Shown here: positions 8,969 through 18,694 of the stretch, piece after piece
How the letters are laid out: every line of letters begins with the position of its first letter
Position numbering within the stretch: position 1 is the first letter of the stretch
Notes under the pieces: generated by a model
Databases searched by the model: none
Seen by the model: only the letters and a program-made list of their open reading frames with translations
Told to the model about the DNA's origin: nothing
Origin: Gammaproteobacteria bacterium
GTDB lineage: Bacteria; Pseudomonadota; Gammaproteobacteria; JAKEHO01
Reading direction: 5' to 3'
DNA: 64,000 bases
NCBI GenBank assembly: GCA_027296625.1
Contig: JAPUIX010000107.1
Span: forward strand, 1-64,000
Made by a program: the position numbers and the translations under genes

Positions 8969-9784
8969 CTAGTTTGCGGCTGATAAATCACCGAATAGCT
9001 CTGTGAGTTTTGCGCCTGGGTCATCAGCTGACATAAGCGCCTCACCAATCAGGAATGCATTGACGCCCTGTTTTCGCATTAACGCCACATCCTCCCGGGT
9101 ATGGATTCCGCTTTCCGTAATCACGGTGCGGTCATGAAACACATCGACTAGTAGCCCGATGGTTGTTTCAATATCCGTCTCAAAGGTATGAAGGTCTCGA
9201 TTATTAATTCCAATCAATGGGACGCGTAACATGAGACCGCGTTCTAGTTCTTCCCGGTTATGAACTTCAACGAGCACCCCCATCCCAAGTTCTGCTGCAA
9301 GCTCTGAAATGTCTTGCATCTGCCGATCTGTGAGGATTGCTACTATTAATAGAATGCAGTCGGCACCGATCACTCGTGCTTCGTAGACTTGATACGGATC
9401 AACCGTGAAGTCTTTGCGCAACACGGGCAATGATGAGGCAGCGCGTACCTGCCGAAGGTGATCGTCAGCACCCTTGAAAAATGCGCCATCGGTAAGCACC
9501 GATAGACAAGTTGCGCCGGCCTTTTCGTAGGATACAGCGATCGCTGCAGGCTCATAGTTTTCCCGAATGATCCCTTTACTCGGTGAGGCCTTTTTAAGCT
9601 CCGCAACGACTGCGGCTTTCCCAGCTGTGAGTTGTTGTGTGATGGCGGCAACAAATCCTCGGGTAGGCGGTTGATCCGCAGCTCGCTGTTTCAGTGAATC
9701 TAACGGCGATCGTGCCTTCTGATCGTCAATATGCTCTTGTTTGCATCGAAGAATCTCTTTGAGGATATCTGGTGTGTCAGTCAT
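8969..9784 (-). CDS. trpC: Indole-3-glycerol phosphate synthase
   Basis: TrpC closes the ring of carboxyphenylamino-deoxyribulose phosphate to form indole-3-glycerol phosphate in tryptophan synthesis. The 271-residue TIM barrel shows AELKKASPSKG at 61-71 (catalytic lysine and phosphate site), LRKDFTVD with the second lysine, LLIVAIL, VLVEVHN, IGINNRDL and the C-terminal phosphate-binding ITESGI and IGEALM. It is monofunctional, with no TrpF domain. It follows trpD with a gap of about 60 bases. Confidence 0.97.
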   Translation of the reverse strand: MTDTPDILKEILRCKQEHIDDQKARSPLDSLKQRAADQPPTRGFVAAITQQLTAGKAAVVAELKKASPSKGIIRENYEPAAIAVSYEKAGATCLSVLTDGAFFKGADDHLRQVRAASSLPVLRKDFTVDPYQVYEARVIGADCILLIVAILTDRQMQDISELAAELGMGVLVEVHNREELERGLMLRVPLIGINNRDLHTFETDIETTIGLLVDVFHDRTVITESGIHTREDVALMRKQGVNAFLIGEALMSADDPGAKLTELFGDLSAAN

Positions 9785-9843
9785 AGGTAGAATGGAACCA
9801 GGAAATTCGTGTTAGTGTTGGTTGATCCTAGGAGACTACGTTG

Positions 9844-10860
9844 CTAGATGCTGTTCGTGAACTCAATTAGGGAATTGAGTTTTTTCCGAGCGGCACCCGT
9901 AGCGATCACCGATTGTGCTGTTTCGATTGCGCCTTTTAGATCCTCAGCTAATCCTGAGGTATAAATTGCGGCGCCGGCGTTCAAGGTGACGATATCCTGA
10001 GGGGGGCCCAGTTTGTTGTCAAGGACTGCGCGCATAACTGCTAGACTTGCATCCACACTGTCCACAGTGAGCACGTCTGCGCTGGCCCGTGTTAGGCCGA
10101 ATTGTTCTGGTGTTATGTCATAGGTTTCGATTGTGTTGTTTACTAGTTCCGCGACAGATGTCGGTGCCGATATGCTGAGCTCGTCCATCCCGTCTGCGGC
10201 GTAGACAACCATCACGTGTTTATTTCCGAGATCTTTAAGTACAAGGGCGAATGCTTCGACCCATTCCTTGCTGAAAACGCCGAGTACATGATTCGGTGCA
10301 CCAGCCGGATTGGTTAGGGGACCCAAAAGGTTAAATATCGTACGCATCCCCAATTCACGGCGTGGCCCAATGGCATATTTCATAGCGCTGTGATGCAAGG
10401 GTGCAAACATAAACCCGAGACCGATATTATTGATGCAACTTGCGGTTTGCTCGGGTGTGAGGTCGAGCTTCACACCAGCCGCTTCGAGGACGTCGGCACT
10501 TCCGCACCGGCTTGAAACGGCGCGGTTCCCGTGCTTCGCGACCCGGGCCCCCGCCGCAGCAGCGACAAAAGCGGCCGTTGTGGAAATATTAAAGGTACCC
10601 ACTCCATCACCGCCGGTTCCGCATGTGTCAACCAGGTGGTCTTTGGAGACAACTACTTTGGTTGAAAGTTGGCGCATCACCCGGGCCGCCGCTGCGATCT
10701 CGGTTACGGTCTCGCCCTTCATGCGCAGTCCAACGAGAAATGCACCAATTTGCGCAGGTGTTGCCTTGCCGCTCATGATGGTATGCATCACGGTGCTCAT
10801 CTCGTCGGACGTCAGATTGCGGTGTTCAGTTACGGCGCGAATGGCCGCTTGCATTTCCAC
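9844..10860 (-). CDS. trpD: Anthranilate phosphoribosyltransferase
   Basis: TrpD transfers the phosphoribosyl group of PRPP to anthranilate. Motifs seen are CGTGGDG and FNIST for PRPP binding, [18 protein letters not shown] for anthranilate and metal, and GLRMKGE near the N-terminus. The open frame extends to an ATG at 10962, but GTG at 10860 is preferred: AGGAG lies six bases before it and the resulting 339-residue protein matches the usual family length. The longer form would add 34 residues rich in Pro and polar residues with no family match. Confidence 0.94.
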   Translation of the reverse strand: MEMQAAIRAVTEHRNLTSDEMSTVMHTIMSGKATPAQIGAFLVGLRMKGETVTEIAAAARVMRQLSTKVVVSKDHLVDTCGTGGDGVGTFNISTTAAFVAAAAGARVAKHGNRAVSSRCGSADVLEAAGVKLDLTPEQTASCINNIGLGFMFAPLHHSAMKYAIGPRRELGMRTIFNLLGPLTNPAGAPNHVLGVFSKEWVEAFALVLKDLGNKHVMVVYAADGMDELSISAPTSVAELVNNTIETYDITPEQFGLTRASADVLTVDSVDASLAVMRAVLDNKLGPPQDIVTLNAGAAIYTSGLAEDLKGAIETAQSVIATGAARKKLNSLIEFTNSI

Positions 10861-10986
10861 TTGCGACTCCTGGCAGCTCTTCGGTGTGTTTAGGAGTGAA
10901 CGAAGATGCGCGTCAGCGAATTCTGGGGGCGGCGCCGGGTTGCGCGTCGTACCCAAGCTCATGTGCCCTCATCTCGGTCATCGCAC

Positions 10987-11568
10987 TCAATTTAGGGCTA
11001 AAAAGTTCGCCAGCAAATCATGCCCATGGCGCGTGAGGATAGACTCCGGATGAAACTGGACACCAATGACAGGATAATCTCGGTGCCGCACCCCCATAAT
11101 TTCGTCGATCTCACCGTCGGGCGTCTCAGTCCAAGCGGTTGTCTCCAGGCAGTCCGGGAGCGTATCTTTTTCCACGACAAGCGAGTGATAGCGCGTTGCG
11201 ACGAACGGATTCTCGAGCCCCGTAAAAACGTCACTGCCTTTGTGTTTAATTAATGAGGTTTTGCCATGCATGATCTCATTCGCGTGAACGATTCGGCCAC
11301 CAAAAGCTTGGCCGATGCTTTGATGACCAAGGCAGACGCCGAGCACGGGGGTTTCGCTACTAAAGCGCTTAATCACATCAATTGATATGCCGGCTTCGTT
11401 TGGTGTGCATGGGCCAGGAGAAATCACAATATGATTAGGCGCAAGTCCTTCAATTTCAGCCAAGGTGATCTGGTCGTTGCGGTAGACGCGAACGTCGGCT
11501 CCGAGCTCCCCGAAATATTGCACGAGGTTGTAGGTGAAGGAATCGTAGTTGTCTATCATCAGCAGCAT
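10987..11568 (-). CDS. trpG: Anthranilate synthase component II (glutamine amidotransferase)
   Basis: TrpG hydrolyses glutamine and passes ammonia to TrpE. The 193-residue class I amidotransferase has the nucleophile Cys79 in GVCLGHQ and the His-Glu pair in QFHPESIL near the C-terminus. It is a separate protein, not fused to TrpD or TrpE. It could also serve as the amidotransferase of aminodeoxychorismate synthase (PabA), as many single-copy TrpG proteins do; no pabB is in the window. Confidence 0.96.
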   Translation of the reverse strand: MLLMIDNYDSFTYNLVQYFGELGADVRVYRNDQITLAEIEGLAPNHIVISPGPCTPNEAGISIDVIKRFSSETPVLGVCLGHQSIGQAFGGRIVHANEIMHGKTSLIKHKGSDVFTGLENPFVATRYHSLVVEKDTLPDCLETTAWTETPDGEIDEIMGVRHRDYPVIGVQFHPESILTRHGHDLLANFLALN

Positions 11569-11617
11569 ACAATTACCTGCTCAGCTTAGATGCAACATGA
11601 TTACGTCATTGACGTGT

Positions 11618-13114
11618 CTATTGCCCGTTGAGTCCTTTTTCGGCCATCGATACGGCACGAAAGATAGCGCGTCCTTTATTCATCGTCTCGTCCCATTCCC
11701 GGCTGGGTATCGAATCGGCTACGATCCCAGCGCCAACCTGGATATGCAAGGTTTTATCCTTGATTAGTGCGGTGCGTATGGCAATGGCAGTGTCCATGTT
11801 ACCAGCCCAGGACAGGTAGCCCACAGCACCGGCATAGACTCCGCGTTTAACTGGTTCGAGTTCATCAATGATCTCCATAGCACGGATCTTGGGAGCGCCT
11901 GACACCGTTCCTGCCGGAAAGGTTGCCCGCAGCACATCAATTGCCGTCTTTCCAGGCTTCAATTTGCCCGTAACGTTAGACACGATATGCATCACGTGGG
12001 AGTAGTATTCAATGATCATCTGTTCCGTTACACGAACAGTTCCCATCTCGGCAACACGGCCAACATCATTTCGGCCAAGGTCGATTAACATCAGGTGTTC
12101 AGCGAGTTCTTTTGGATCACTCAGCAGGTCGCGCTCTAGTGTTTGGTCTTCTTCCTCATTTTGGCCACGGGGCCGGGTTCCCGCTATCGGCCGTACCGTC
12201 ACCAAACCGTCTTCCAGGCGTACTAAGATTTCCGGCGAGGAGCCGACGATATGGAAGTCATCCAAGTCCAAATAATAGAGGTAAGGGGACGGATTTAAAC
12301 AACGCAGGGCACGATAAAGATTGAGAGGTGGTGCTGCAAACGGGATAGATAATCGTTGTGATAGTACGGTCTGCATTACATCGCCCTCGACAATGTAGTG
12401 TTTAATCCGTTTAACTGCGTCCTCAAATTTTTCTCGGGTAAATCCTGAAACGAAATCTTCTTCCTTTACGGACCGAGGATCGGGCGTGTTCGGATCTGAT
12501 AGAGGCGCCTGCATCAATTGCTCTACAAGCGTGTCAAGACGGTGGTGGACCTGCTCAAAAGCAGAGCTATCTTCAGGATTAGCGTGCACAATAATGTAAA
12601 GTTTCCCGCTGAGATTATCGAAGACGACAACCTCGTCAGACACCATCAACAAAATGTCCGCACAGCCTAGCGGATCGTCTTGGCGCAGATTGGCAAGTCT
12701 AGGCTCGATGTAGCGGACCGTATCGTAGCCAAAATAGCCAACAAGTCCGCCGGTCACACGGGGAAGACCGGGGATAGGTGCAACACGAAATCGTCCGTGA
12801 AACGATTCGATCCACTCTAACGGATCGTCAGCTTCTGTGTGCTCGATAACGTTGCCGTCTTCCTCAACTTTGATTTCGTTGCCGGCGATACGCACGACGG
12901 TTTTGGCTGGCAGGCCAATTATGGAGTAACGACCCCATTTTTCGCCGCCGTGGACGGACTCGAACAAATAGGAGTATCGGCCTTTTGCGAGTTTCAGATA
13001 GGCGCTTAACGGCGTGTCCAGATCCGCCAAGACCTGGCGCATCACTGGGATTCGATTGTACCCCTGCGCGTTGTACGTCTCGAATTCTTGGTGAGTAACG
13101 GCCGAGGATTTCAT
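11618..13114 (-). CDS. trpE: Anthranilate synthase component I
   Basis: TrpE converts chorismate and ammonia to anthranilate. The 498-residue protein has the N-terminal domain with the [12 protein letters not shown] feedback-inhibition region (the LLES-type element) and the chorismate-binding C-terminal domain with [17 protein letters not shown], and [18 protein letters not shown]. The stop of gph lies three bases before its start codon, so no trp leader or attenuator fits directly upstream; transcription must start further up or inside gph. Confidence 0.97.
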   Translation of the reverse strand: MKSSAVTHQEFETYNAQGYNRIPVMRQVLADLDTPLSAYLKLAKGRYSYLFESVHGGEKWGRYSIIGLPAKTVVRIAGNEIKVEEDGNVIEHTEADDPLEWIESFHGRFRVAPIPGLPRVTGGLVGYFGYDTVRYIEPRLANLRQDDPLGCADILLMVSDEVVVFDNLSGKLYIIVHANPEDSSAFEQVHHRLDTLVEQLMQAPLSDPNTPDPRSVKEEDFVSGFTREKFEDAVKRIKHYIVEGDVMQTVLSQRLSIPFAAPPLNLYRALRCLNPSPYLYYLDLDDFHIVGSSPEILVRLEDGLVTVRPIAGTRPRGQNEEEDQTLERDLLSDPKELAEHLMLIDLGRNDVGRVAEMGTVRVTEQMIIEYYSHVMHIVSNVTGKLKPGKTAIDVLRATFPAGTVSGAPKIRAMEIIDELEPVKRGVYAGAVGYLSWAGNMDTAIAIRTALIKDKTLHIQVGAGIVADSIPSREWDETMNKGRAIFRAVSMAEKGLNGQ

Positions 13115-13117
13115 CGC

Positions 13118-13786
13118 CTAGATCAACGACGGTAATTCAGCGAGCGAATCGACGGTTGCATCCGGCCCGGCGCCGTCGATGTTCCCCCCTTGGTTGTAGC
13201 CGTATGTTACGCACAAGATTTGAAAACCTGCTGCACGGGCAGCCTGGATATCATTCACCGTGTCGCCGACCATCAGAGCCTTTTCTGGCTCAACGCCGAA
13301 ATACTGTGCGGCATGCAGCAAGGGCATCGGATCTGGCTTCTTCTTGGGCAGTGTGTCACCACAGATAATGATGGCAAAGTCGTCATAAATGCCAAGTGTC
13401 TGGAGCATTGGCTGAGTGAACTGCGCAAGTTTGTTGGTTACGCAGCCTAATTGGTAGGCTGACTGCTGAAGGTAAGTCAGACCCTCACGTGCACCTGGAT
13501 ACAGCGTGCTGCGCTCGCAAGTGTTTTCCCCATAAAGCTCGAGCAATATGGCGAACGCACGATCGAACAACGCATTGTCTGGTTTCCCCTCAAAACCATC
13601 GACCAGCGCCCGTTTCACGAGGCGCTGCAGGCCGTTTCCCATCCACTGGCGAACCTTCTCAGTGCCGCGTGGCGGAAGGCCAAGGTGCTCAAGCATCCGG
13701 TCGATGCAATAGGCAAGATCCGGTACGCTGTCGACCAGCGTTCCGTCCAGATCGAGGAGCACCATTTCAGGTTTGCTGAGACACAT
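13118..13786 (-). CDS. gph: Phosphoglycolate phosphatase (HAD family)
   Basis: Gph removes phosphate from 2-phosphoglycolate, formed during repair of DNA ends and by carbon fixation side reactions. The 222-residue HAD hydrolase has DLDGTLVDSVPD near residues 12-23 with the nucleophilic aspartate, VTNKL as motif II, KKKPDPMPL as motif III and MVGDTVNDIQAA as motif IV. rpe-gph-trpE is a known gammaproteobacterial order, which supports the specific name over a general HAD call. It joins trpE with a three-base gap. Confidence 0.92.
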   Translation of the reverse strand: MCLSKPEMVLLDLDGTLVDSVPDLAYCIDRMLEHLGLPPRGTEKVRQWMGNGLQRLVKRALVDGFEGKPDNALFDRAFAILLELYGENTCERSTLYPGAREGLTYLQQSAYQLGCVTNKLAQFTQPMLQTLGIYDDFAIIICGDTLPKKKPDPMPLLHAAQYFGVEPEKALMVGDTVNDIQAARAAGFQILCVTYGYNQGGNIDGAGPDATVDSLAELPSLI

Positions 13787-13862
13787 TGGATTCTAGGAGT
13801 ACGGGACCTTAACAGATCGATTTACGTCATTTTGCAAGCGGTACTATCCGGTTGCCACACGA

Positions 13863-14537
13863 CTATCTCCCTAACTTCGCAAGCTCATGGCGCATGGCAT
13901 CAATCGTCGTTTTGTAATCATCACTTCCAAAGATTGCCGAACCCGCGACAAAGGTATCTGCACCGGCGCTAGCAATTTCTTGAATGTTCTCGACCCTTAC
14001 CCCGCCATCAATCTCAAGACGAATGCGATGACCACTTTCATTGATTATATGACGTGCCTCCTTTAACTTTGCGAGCACGCCCGGGATAAATTGCTGCCCG
14101 CCATATCCTGGATTAACGGACATAAGCAATATCATATCGACTTTATCTAATACGTACTTGAGGCAATCGAGCGGCGTTGCCGGGTTGAATACGAGCCCGG
14201 ACTTACAACCGGAATCGCGTATCAGTTGCAGTGTGCGATCAATATGTTCACTGGCTTCAGGGTGAAACGTAATGTAGGATGCCCCGACCTTCGCGAAATC
14301 CGGAATGATGCGGTCTACTGGTTTAATCATCAGATGTGTATCAATCGGGGCGGTGATCCCATAATTTCTGAGTGCCTCGCAGATCACGGGGCCAAACGTG
14401 AGATTGGGCACGTAGTGGTTATCCATCACATCGACATGAATAAAATCTGCGCCTGCGTTGAGAACACGACTCGCCTCGTCACCGATCCGCGCAAGATCAG
14501 CAGACAGGATTGAGGGGGCTATCAGATACTTAGGCAT
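13863..14537 (-). CDS. rpe: Ribulose-phosphate 3-epimerase
   Basis: Rpe interconverts ribulose 5-phosphate and xylulose 5-phosphate in the pentose phosphate pathway. The 224-residue TIM barrel has [12 protein letters not shown] at the start, [12 protein letters not shown] with metal ligands, [23 protein letters not shown] and EIDGGV. The ATG at 14537 is chosen because GGGAG lies seven bases upstream and the protein begins as the family does; an upstream start at 14561 adds eight unrelated residues. Rpe is probably the first gene of the rpe-gph-trp transcript. Confidence 0.96.
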   Translation of the reverse strand: MPKYLIAPSILSADLARIGDEASRVLNAGADFIHVDVMDNHYVPNLTFGPVICEALRNYGITAPIDTHLMIKPVDRIIPDFAKVGASYITFHPEASEHIDRTLQLIRDSGCKSGLVFNPATPLDCLKYVLDKVDMILLMSVNPGYGGQQFIPGVLAKLKEARHIINESGHRIRLEIDGGVRVENIQEIASAGADTFVAGSAIFGSDDYKTTIDAMRHELAKLGR

Positions 14538-14706
14538 GTTGCTCCCAGGAAAGCGTCTCATTGTCGAAAATTAAAGAGCGCAACTTTACCGTATTAGGCC
14601 ACCGATGGCCACTCAGCGTGACCCATAGCCTTGCACCGATCCCTTCGGTACGATGGTAACCCTTAACCAAAAAGCCTAGAAAGGAATCGTTGAAGAGGAT
14701 CCTGGC

Positions 14707-15162
14707 ATGGCAATCGCATTGGCTATTCATATTCTATCCGCAATCATATGGGTAGGTGGTATGTTCTTCGCCTACGTGTGTCTACGTCCTGTTGCAAGCT
14801 CGCTGTTAGAAACGCCGCAGCGTTTGCCGTTATTATCTGGAGTCCTGAAGCGATTTTTCCGATGGGTATGGGTTGCCATTATTCTTCTTCTGACAACGGG
14901 GTTTTGGATGGGCTTTGGTCTGTTCAAAGCCCTGTCGAACTGGCCACTGTACGTTCAATTAATGATGGGTCTCGGGATTTTCATGGCCCTACTTTTTGTC
15001 TATCTGTTCTTTGTACCCTATCAGCGACTCACGAAGGTACTGGCCAAGAACAATCTAAAGGAAGCTGGGTGTCAATTTGGTCGCATTCAGTTGATTGTCG
15101 CCATCAACCTCATACTGGGTTTTTTAGTGTCGATTATCGCGAGTGCAGGCAGATATCTGTGA
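14707..15162 (+). CDS. CopD-family integral membrane protein
   Basis: The 151-residue product has four hydrophobic segments (about 2-24, 47-72, 80-105 and 125-148). The N-terminal segment contains H-I-L-S-A-I-I-W-V-G-G-M-F-F, the H...W-V-G-x-M-F signature seen in CopD/YkgB-type haem or copper membrane proteins. His8 is a candidate ligand. A transport or electron-transfer role is possible, but the substrate is not visible. It is divergent from rpe with about 170 bases between them. Confidence 0.72.
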   Translation: MAIALAIHILSAIIWVGGMFFAYVCLRPVASSLLETPQRLPLLSGVLKRFFRWVWVAIILLLTTGFWMGFGLFKALSNWPLYVQLMMGLGIFMALLFVYLFFVPYQRLTKVLAKNNLKEAGCQFGRIQLIVAINLILGFLVSIIASAGRYL

Positions 15163-15291
15163 TGATTCATATAGCGAAAAAGTGGGGATAAGCAGTGTGG
15201 CGAAGATGTAGGCAACACACTCGATTGCCCTGATCCCCGTACGGCCAATTGAAACAAGAGGCACTTCCTATATAAAAGGTGCAAAAGATAG

Positions 15292-16065
15292 ATGGACTAT
15301 CTGATAGTGGCCCTGACATGTATGGGTGCCAGTGCCATGACCTTTTTCTCCGGGTTCGGGCTGGGCACGCTCATCTTACCGGTTTTTGCGATCTTCTTTA
15401 CGGTCGATGTCGCTGTAGCCTTAACGGCCGTGGTTCACTTTCTGAACAATCTGTTTAAGCTCTTCCTAGTGGGCAAATATGTGGACAAAAGGATCGTATT
15501 GCGTTTCGGGTTCCCTGCAATCGGTGCCGCCTTTCTTGGTGCTTGGCTACTTGTTTGGCTAATCGACATTCCTCCCCTTTATGAGTACGAAATATCGAAC
15601 CACACATTTTACGTCACGCCAATCAAATTGACGGTCGCGGTCCTGATCTTTGTTTTCGCTATATACGATGTGATGTCAGAAGTACCGTCAGCCTCATTCA
15701 ATCAGCGATACCTTCCGCTTGGTGGGCTAGCAAGTGGATTTTTTGGTGGACTTTCCGGATACCAAGGCGCGCTTCGCAGCGCGTTTCTGGTCGGTTGTAA
15801 TCTTTCAACGGCAACGTTTATTGGCACCAGCGCAGTGATCGCCTGCCTGGTCGATGTTGCACGCATCGCTGTATATGGATCTCACTATACTGCTCAAGGA
15901 CTCAATAATTCGATTACCCTGGTAGCCACGGCGGCCCTAGCGGCTTTTATTGGAACATTTATTGGTTCAAGGTTCATCAAAGCAGTAAGCATCACGAGGG
16001 TGAGAGATCTTGTTGGGGGGCTCCTATTAATTTTTGCCCTCATTCTTGGCATTGGCCTGATTTGA
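15292..16065 (+). CDS. TauE/SafE-family (UPF0721) membrane transporter
   Basis: This 257-residue polytopic protein has about eight hydrophobic segments in two repeats. The first repeat shows G-F-G-L-G-T-L-I-L-P and the second G-F-F-G-G-L-S-G-Y-Q-G-A, the duplicated glycine-rich elements of TauE/SafE anion exporters. Known members move sulfite, sulfoacetate or related organic anions; the substrate here is unknown. It stands alone between the CopD-like gene and queG, with which it converges. Confidence 0.82.
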   Translation: MDYLIVALTCMGASAMTFFSGFGLGTLILPVFAIFFTVDVAVALTAVVHFLNNLFKLFLVGKYVDKRIVLRFGFPAIGAAFLGAWLLVWLIDIPPLYEYEISNHTFYVTPIKLTVAVLIFVFAIYDVMSEVPSASFNQRYLPLGGLASGFFGGLSGYQGALRSAFLVGCNLSTATFIGTSAVIACLVDVARIAVYGSHYTAQGLNNSITLVATAALAAFIGTFIGSRFIKAVSITRVRDLVGGLLLIFALILGIGLI

Positions 16066-16189
16066 TGAGCCCCGGTCTTGAACGCGAAACATGGTCTTGA
16101 TGCACAGTGCAATGGGTCCTGCTTTAACAAAACGGAGATCGCGTATTATCCGTCTCGTGAGGGCTTTAGCGTTTGAGGGCCTCTAATGC

Positions 16190-17284
16190 TTATACGTTAC
16201 GGCCATGCTGGCGTAATGCCCAGGCAACGTGCTCTTGTACTAGCGCCGATGGGTACGATTGTTTTTCCTCGAGTGCGGCGATTACCTTCTGTGACGTGGG
16301 CGTGTTACCCAGGGCAACTGCGATATTTCGAAGCCACATTTCATAGTTAATGCGTCGTATCGCGGAGCCCTCTGTACGCGCAAGGAACTCGCTTTTGGTC
16401 CATGAAAATAGGTCAATAAGCGCCGGCGCGTCTAATCCGCTGCGCGCCCTAAAATCATTTTCTTCTGTATTCTGTGCAAAGCGGTTCCAGGGGCACACCA
16501 GCTGGCAGTCATCGCAACCATAAATGCGATTGCCAATCAGAGGACGAAATTCCTCGGGTATTGTCCCCCGAAGTTCAATTGTGAGATACGAAATGCAACG
16601 ACGTGCATCAAGCTGATAGGGGCCGAGAATTGCTTTGGTTGGACATATGTCGATGCAGGCCGTACAAGTTCCGCAATGGTTGCCGTCGCTTTCCGGGTCT
16701 GTGGGCAAGGGAAGATCGGTATAGAGTTCTCCTAAGAAAAACCAAGATCCAACGTTGCGATTAATTAGGTTGGTATGTTTGCCGATCCAGCCAAGGCCTG
16801 CCTTTTGTGCCAGCGCCTTTTCAAGCACTGGGGCACTGTCGACGAAGGCGCGGTATCCGAACGACCCGGTTACGGCCTCAATTTTGTCAGCAAGTACCTT
16901 TAGGCGTTTTTTCATCACTTTGTGGTAGTCCCGCCCCAAGGCATATCGGGAGACATAGGCGAGTGTTGGGTCGTGGAGCACGGTTTGCGGGTGTTTCGCG
17001 TCGGGGGGAAGGTAGTCCATACGAACAGAAATAACGCGAATTGTGCCAGGCACAAGATCGATCGGGCGACTCCGTCGCATACCGTGGTATGACATATAGT
17101 CCATCGCGCCATGCATCCCTTTGGCGAGCCAGTTGAGCAGGTGGACTTCATCGTTATTCAGGTTGGTATCAGTGATACCGACCTGCTGAAAGCCAAGCTG
17201 ATTACCCCATTGCTTGATCTGCTGTGCAAGGGTTACGTAGTCGGCGGCCGAATGCTTTCTTGTCGTTAGCATCGCTGTGTTCAC
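16190..17284 (-). CDS. queG: Epoxyqueuosine reductase
   Basis: QueG performs the last step of queuosine synthesis in tRNA, reducing epoxyqueuosine with cobalamin and two 4Fe-4S clusters. The 364-residue protein has the Asp-containing VDSAPVLEK segment, GWIGKHTNL, then CGTCTACIDICP and CDDCQLVCPWN for the clusters, and a C-terminal HEAT-like region ending in WALRQHG. Fe-S supply by the suf operon at 32-39 kb would serve this enzyme among others. It converges with the TauE-like gene. Confidence 0.95.
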   Translation of the reverse strand: MNTAMLTTRKHSAADYVTLAQQIKQWGNQLGFQQVGITDTNLNNDEVHLLNWLAKGMHGAMDYMSYHGMRRSRPIDLVPGTIRVISVRMDYLPPDAKHPQTVLHDPTLAYVSRYALGRDYHKVMKKRLKVLADKIEAVTGSFGYRAFVDSAPVLEKALAQKAGLGWIGKHTNLINRNVGSWFFLGELYTDLPLPTDPESDGNHCGTCTACIDICPTKAILGPYQLDARRCISYLTIELRGTIPEEFRPLIGNRIYGCDDCQLVCPWNRFAQNTEENDFRARSGLDAPALIDLFSWTKSEFLARTEGSAIRRINYEMWLRNIAVALGNTPTSQKVIAALEEKQSYPSALVQEHVAWALRQHGRNV

Positions 17285-17528
17285 ATCTAGGAATCGGTTA
17301 GAGGCTCCTTATAGATAAGTGTAAGCTTTTTTCATCACGGACAAAAAGCCAATGTATTTGATCAACGCATCATACTGCTCGATAGTCTCGCTCGGCGGCT
17401 GGGCTCACCGGGAACGAACTTTAATCCTCATCTTGCAGGGGCTATGATGTATCGATATAAAGGGTCCACGTCATGATTCTTCCAAGGTTAAAAAGTGGCA
17501 GAGCTGAGCTACATGGTTGACTTTTTAG

Positions 17529-18632
17529 ATGATTGAGTACCTAAAGAGCTGGTATCACCGGTACTTTTCTGATCCACAGGCAGCACTGCTTGCCATCCTT
17601 TTGGTGCTGAGCTTTGCTGTCATCATGACAATGGGGGAGATGCTCGCCCCGTTACTCGCCGCCGTCATCATTGCGTATCTTCTTGAGGGGTCCGTCTATC
17701 AGATGGAAAAGCGCGGGATTGTGCGTATTCTTGCAGTAACCTCTGTGTTCCTCGTGTTTTTGGCATTTATTGTTTTTCTCGTACTAGGACTCTTTCCGCT
17801 TCTGTCTCGCCAGCTGACTGAGTTTTTCCAAGAGCTACCTAAAATGATTGGGAGCGGGCAGGAGTTGCTGTTGAGACTACCGGAGAAGTACCCACAACTC
17901 ATATCTGCAGAGCAGGTTGCCGAAGTCATTGCGGGAATAAAAGCTGGCATCAGTGGCTTAGGTCAAAATGTGGTGTCTTATTCATTGGCTTCCATTCCAG
18001 CCATTATTACTGTCCTGGTGTATCTGATCCTTGTGCCTCTGCTGGTGTTCTTTTTCCTCAAAGACAAGTCCGAGATTACCGCTTGGCTAGGTGGGTTTTT
18101 GCCTCGTGAGCGCCGTTTGGTAAAGGAAGTGTGGAAGGAAATGGATGCACAGATCGGAAATTATGTTCGAGGTAAGTTCTACGAGATCATCATCGTTGGG
18201 GCGGTAACTTATATTGTTTTTAACCTGATGGATCTGTCTTATGCACCATTGCTTGCGGTGATCGTGGGTCTCTCGGTGCTCATACCTTATATAGGTGCTG
18301 CTGTGGTGACCTTGCCGGTGGCGCTGGTAGGGTATTTTCAATGGGGCTTGAGTTCCGAATTCGCTTGGCTGCTTGTATGGTACGCCGGGATCCAATTTCT
18401 TGATGGTAATGTCCTTGTCCCAATCTTGTTCTCTGAAGCCCTTAACCTTCATCCTGTTGCCATCATCGGTGCGATTTTGGTATTTGGTGGTTTGTGGGGG
18501 TTTTGGGGTGTTTTCTTCGCTATCCCGCTTGCGACCTTGGTAAAAGCACTAATCAATGTTTGGCCACGATCGGGGCACGAACCCGGTTCAGTTGCGGCAC
18601 CTGATAAGCCCAAAGCCGACGAGGCAGCCTAG
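17529..18632 (+). CDS. AI-2E family transporter (PerM/YdiK type)
   Basis: The 367-residue product has about eight hydrophobic segments and the family elements V-P-L-L-V-F-F-F-L-K-D (about 175-185), then the G-K-F-Y-E-I-I-I-V-G helix, the central L-I-P-Y-I-G-A and the C-terminal L-N-L-H-P-V-A-I-I segment. Family members have been linked to autoinducer-2 export or to sodium/proton exchange, so the substrate is open. The C-terminal 25 residues are polar and rich in Pro and Ala. It converges with the PhoH gene; no terminator is evident in the 62-base gap. Confidence 0.85.
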   Translation: MIEYLKSWYHRYFSDPQAALLAILLVLSFAVIMTMGEMLAPLLAAVIIAYLLEGSVYQMEKRGIVRILAVTSVFLVFLAFIVFLVLGLFPLLSRQLTEFFQELPKMIGSGQELLLRLPEKYPQLISAEQVAEVIAGIKAGISGLGQNVVSYSLASIPAIITVLVYLILVPLLVFFFLKDKSEITAWLGGFLPRERRLVKEVWKEMDAQIGNYVRGKFYEIIIVGAVTYIVFNLMDLSYAPLLAVIVGLSVLIPYIGAAVVTLPVALVGYFQWGLSSEFAWLLVWYAGIQFLDGNVLVPILFSEALNLHPVAIIGAILVFGGLWGFWGVFFAIPLATLVKALINVWPRSGHEPGSVAAPDKPKADEAA

Positions 18633-18694
18633 TCAAGTTTTCGATTGGTGGCTGTGCGTCGTACTCAATACAGAAGTTGCGAGTGAACGTATCG

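Noticed and set aside
10861-10962. N-terminal extension of TrpD by 34 residues
   Set aside because: A GTG at 10860 has AGGAG at ideal spacing and gives the usual family length; the extra residues match nothing in the family.
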